A stretch of 40,659 nucleotides of DNA from CAYUUW01 sp964448005. Lineage in GTDB: Bacteria; Patescibacteriota; Gracilibacteria; UM-FILTER-43-11. Location of the stretch: assembly GCA_964448005.1 (NCBI GenBank), contig CAYUUW010000009.1, positions 1 through 40,659 on the forward strand, read 5' to 3'. Below, piece after piece: positions 38,739-40,659 of this stretch. The position numbers were made by a program, and so were the translations under genes. Each line of letters starts with the position of its first letter. Positions within the stretch are counted from its first letter, which is position 1. A model generated the notes under the pieces. The model did not search any database and was not told where the DNA came from. It saw only the letters and a program-made list of their open reading frames with translations.

Positions 38739-40456
38739 TTACTTCAGGACGGACTCCAGAGCCTGCATGAGCACGCTGCGAGCGCTGGACTGGGCGGAAA
38801 GATCATCCGCGGTCCATTCCGAATCGCCGGCCTTGGCCCGATCGAAGCCGTGCTGGGCTCCGGGATAGATGGTCATGGAGATGGGATTGCCGGAGGCGGA
38901 GCTGGCGCCCAGCTGCTGGGCGTGGCTGACCAGGTTCACGCACTTGGGGTCCGGAGGAGTCGTCTGGTCGCTGCCGGCGGCCAGAATGGTGACCGGGGCG
39001 TAGGGCAGGTAAGTGCTTTTCTCCAAAGTGGCCAGGCTGGAATGGTCTGTTCCGTAATAGTTCCTCAGGCCGCACCCAGGATAGAGCGCCACGGCGGAAA
39101 GGAAGCCGCCCTGGCTGGGCAGGCCTGCAGGATTCCCGTTCTTGGCCATGGCCGAAAGCACGGCGCTGCCTCCGTTCGACCAGCCCACCAGAGCCACTTT
39201 CTGGTCGATCACATAAGGCAGGGTCCGCAAGTAGGCTAGGCCGGCATAGGCGTCCTTGGGCCGCTCGCTGGCCTCATTCAGAATGTCCCCATTCCCGCAG
39301 ACGCTTTCGATGCCGCGAGGGCCGAAGCTGTCCACAAAAAGGATCACCATAGCCTCCTCATTCATCATCCGCGGCCCCCAATAGGAGAACGAAGAGGCCA
39401 GCTTGCCCGGCTCGTAGTAGAGGCCATCGCAGCCATGCATCGCCACCACGGCAGGAAAAGGGCCGGACCCTTGGGGCTTGAAGAGGCGACCGTTCAGGGT
39501 CACGCCATCGGGCCCAGCAAAGGAAACCAGGGCGTTGTCGACCGGCGCAGGATCCGCAGCGGGAGAGGAGGGTGAGCTTGGGGCGGGAGCGGGAGCGGGA
39601 GCTGGGGCGGGAGCGGGAGCGGGAGCGGGCTGCGGCGAGGAAGGAATTGAAGGGGCCGGAGAAGAAGGCTGCGGCGAGGAAGGGGCGGGTTGGACAGAGG
39701 ATAGCTCCTCCGACCAGGACAGGGCCCTGTACAGAACCACGGCCATTTCCGCGCGATTGATCAGGTCATCCGGATGAAACGTCTTGTCGCTGTAGCCGGA
39801 GAAAATCCCCGCTTCCTGCAAGGGCATCACGTATGGATAGGCCCAATGGGAGGCGGAAAGATCGGAAAAGGGGGAAGCTAAGGCGGATTCAGAAGCCGGC
39901 AAAACCAGCATGCGGCCGAGCATGGCCGCCACCTGGGCGCGGGTCACCCGATTGCCCGGGCCGTAGGTGTTAGTGGGCTTGCCCTGGGCATCCAGCGCGT
40001 TCTCCAGCACTTCATAGGCGGAGTGTCCGCTCCACAGGGGTTGCGCCCAATGCGCTTGGCAAAATCAGCTTGGGTGCTGTCGCCCAGTGTCNNNNNNNNN
40101 NCCTGGGCATCCACGTAGCCATTGACGATCTTGCGCTCCGCAAGGGTGTCCACGTAAGGGGCAAACCAGGAACCGAAGGGGACATCGGTGAAGCTGGTTT
40201 GGCCGGAGAGCAGGGGGTAATGGGCGTACAGGGCCAGCATTTTGGCGATCTCCGAACGCAAAAGATCGTCCGCCGGACGGAACTGAGGGGCGGAGGCGAT
40301 GTAGCCTTCCTCCACGCCGCGCTCCACCGCCGCCGCATACCAGGCCCCATCGGCAACATCGCTGAAGGCGCGGGAGGAAGTCGGAAAGGAAAGGGCGGAA
40401 AGGAGGATTGCGAAGGCCAGCATAGGCGCCAGCAAGGCGTGTTTGCGGAACAGCAT
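38739..40456 (-). CDS. SLH-domain protein fused to a dienelactone hydrolase-like domain (gap and frameshift)
   Basis: One gene split by the gap at 40092-40101 and by a frame change near 40060. N-terminus: signal peptide (1-30), SLH 1 (AFSDVADGAWYAAAVERGV, FRPADDLLRSEIAKML) and SLH 2 (SFTDVPFGSWFAPYVDTLAERKIVNGY). After the gap: the rest of an SLH (QAHWAQPLWSGHSAYEVLENAL in the corrected frame), then SLH 3-4 (SPFSDLSASHWAYPYVMPLQEAGIFSGYSDKTFHPDDLINRAE), an (Ala-Pro)n linker, and a ~250-residue alpha/beta hydrolase. The nucleophile elbow is GWSNGG, so Ser and not the Cys of true dienelactone hydrolases; HGCDG forms the oxyanion region and AQHGFD the catalytic His. Probably a wall-anchored esterase. 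Confidence 0.82.
39587..39631. repeat. GGGAGC/GGGGCG hexamer tract encoding an (Ala-Pro)n linker
   Basis: Imperfect tandem hexamers in the SLH-hydrolase gene. On the minus strand they read alternating Ala and Pro, a stiff spacer between the wall-binding SLH part and the hydrolase. Confidence 0.8.
40092..40101. other. Assembly gap (10 N) in the SLH-hydrolase gene
   Basis: Ten Ns inside the SLH region. A second frame problem lies ~30 bases away beside a TTTT run, so the gap edge is probably of low sequence quality. Confidence 0.99.
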
Positions 40457-40481
40457 GGGATTTTAAGGTTATGCGAGGGGG

Positions 40482-40509
40482 ATTATACTACACCACAGGC
40501 AAAGCCCAA
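40482..40509 (-). promoter_or_regulatory. Promoter TTGGGC-16-TATAAT of the SLH-hydrolase gene
   Basis: Minus strand: TTGGGC (40509-40504), 16-base spacer, perfect TATAAT (40487-40482), 25 bases before the ATG at 40456. Confidence 0.65.
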
Positions 40510-40564
40510 CTGTTTTTTGATTTTCTGGAGAGATAAATCATTTAACTCAAAAAACTCTCGAACT

Positions 40565-40659
40565 ATGACCACAGAGAAAAGGCGTTTTGTCAAAAATTTG
40601 CATTTTCCTGAATTCAAATTGGAATTAGGACACCCAGGGTTTTCAGATGACTGGATAAT
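40565..40659 (+). CDS. Partial gene running off the window (first 31 codons)
   Basis: ATG at 40565 opens a frame that stays open to the window end, beginning MTTEKRRFVKNLHFPEFK. It is hydrophilic, with no signal peptide, and not recognised from so short a piece. It is divergent from the SLH-hydrolase gene, with an AT-rich spacer between that could hold promoters for both. No clear ribosome binding site directly before the ATG. Confidence 0.45.
   Translation, partial: MTTEKRRFVKNLHFPEFKLELGHPGFSDDWI

Noticed and set aside
1..40659. tRNA, rRNA or tmRNA genes
   Set aside because: I looked in the gene-free stretches for T-arm GGTTCGAATCC-type sequences and rRNA blocks and found none.

Overview
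The window looks like a chromosomal contig from an uncultivated, compact-genome bacterium of moderate GC content, most consistent with the Candidate Phyla Radiation (Patescibacteria, Peregrinibacteria-like). Reasons: tandem T4SS-pilin-type repeats fused in single proteins, a very short L34, tight gene packing, many start codons without a Shine-Dalgarno sequence, several S-layer-homology (SLH) proteins, and families of short palindromic or heptamer repeats between genes. TGA acts as a stop throughout (for example ending khpB), which argues against the Gracilibacteria/Absconditabacteria code. The assignment is an inference. Three 10-N scaffold gaps (7527-7536, 37515-37524, 40092-40101) each interrupt a gene.

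Layout. 1-6.5 kb: GIY-YIG protein, a 22-residue Lys-rich peptide, a small SLH protein, VKOR, mnmA, a cation/H+ antiporter, a tRNA-type RNA methyltransferase and an Ada-like zinc-domain protein. 6.5-15 kb: a repeat-filled spacer, then an SLH-amidase, two tandem SLH paralogues, an AT-rich stretch with a lipoprotein and a coiled-coil membrane protein, and the last 22 codons of a third SLH copy. 15-18.9 kb: an acidic secreted protein, a pilin-FecR fusion and a TIM-barrel isomerase-like protein. 19-21.8 kb: a complete IS1595-type insertion sequence with an 8-bp target duplication beside a broken Avd-like gene, then a DUF4256 protein. 21.9-25.9 kb: the conserved information-processing block rpmH-rnpA-yidC-khpB facing rpmF-nusB-rnc on the other strand.

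26.0-27.7 kb holds the most unusual structure: two tandem units, each carrying promoter, a small membrane-protein gene and a terminator or its hairpin. They are bounded by a nearly identical 166-bp element that is split at a shared CCCTC at both ends of the array, as expected for site-specific insertion of circular gene cassettes. No integrase and no canonical attC motif is visible. 27.7-31.5 kb: two T4SS-pilin-repeat membrane proteins and a DUF4349-like protein. 31.6-36.8 kb: RimK-like ligase, lipoprotein, TspO, cupredoxin, DUF2238-like protein and MATE exporter. 36.8-37.25 kb: a GC-rich non-coding segment with an RNase P-like motif and a strong opposing promoter. The window ends with proS, an SLH-hydrolase fusion, and the first 31 codons of another gene.

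Together the genes describe a cell with an SLH-anchored surface, its own wall-hydrolysing and surface enzymes, and pilus or secretion-type membrane proteins, next to core translation genes. Promoters are readable at many starts, commonly TTGNNN-17-TAGAAT or TATAAT close to the start codon.
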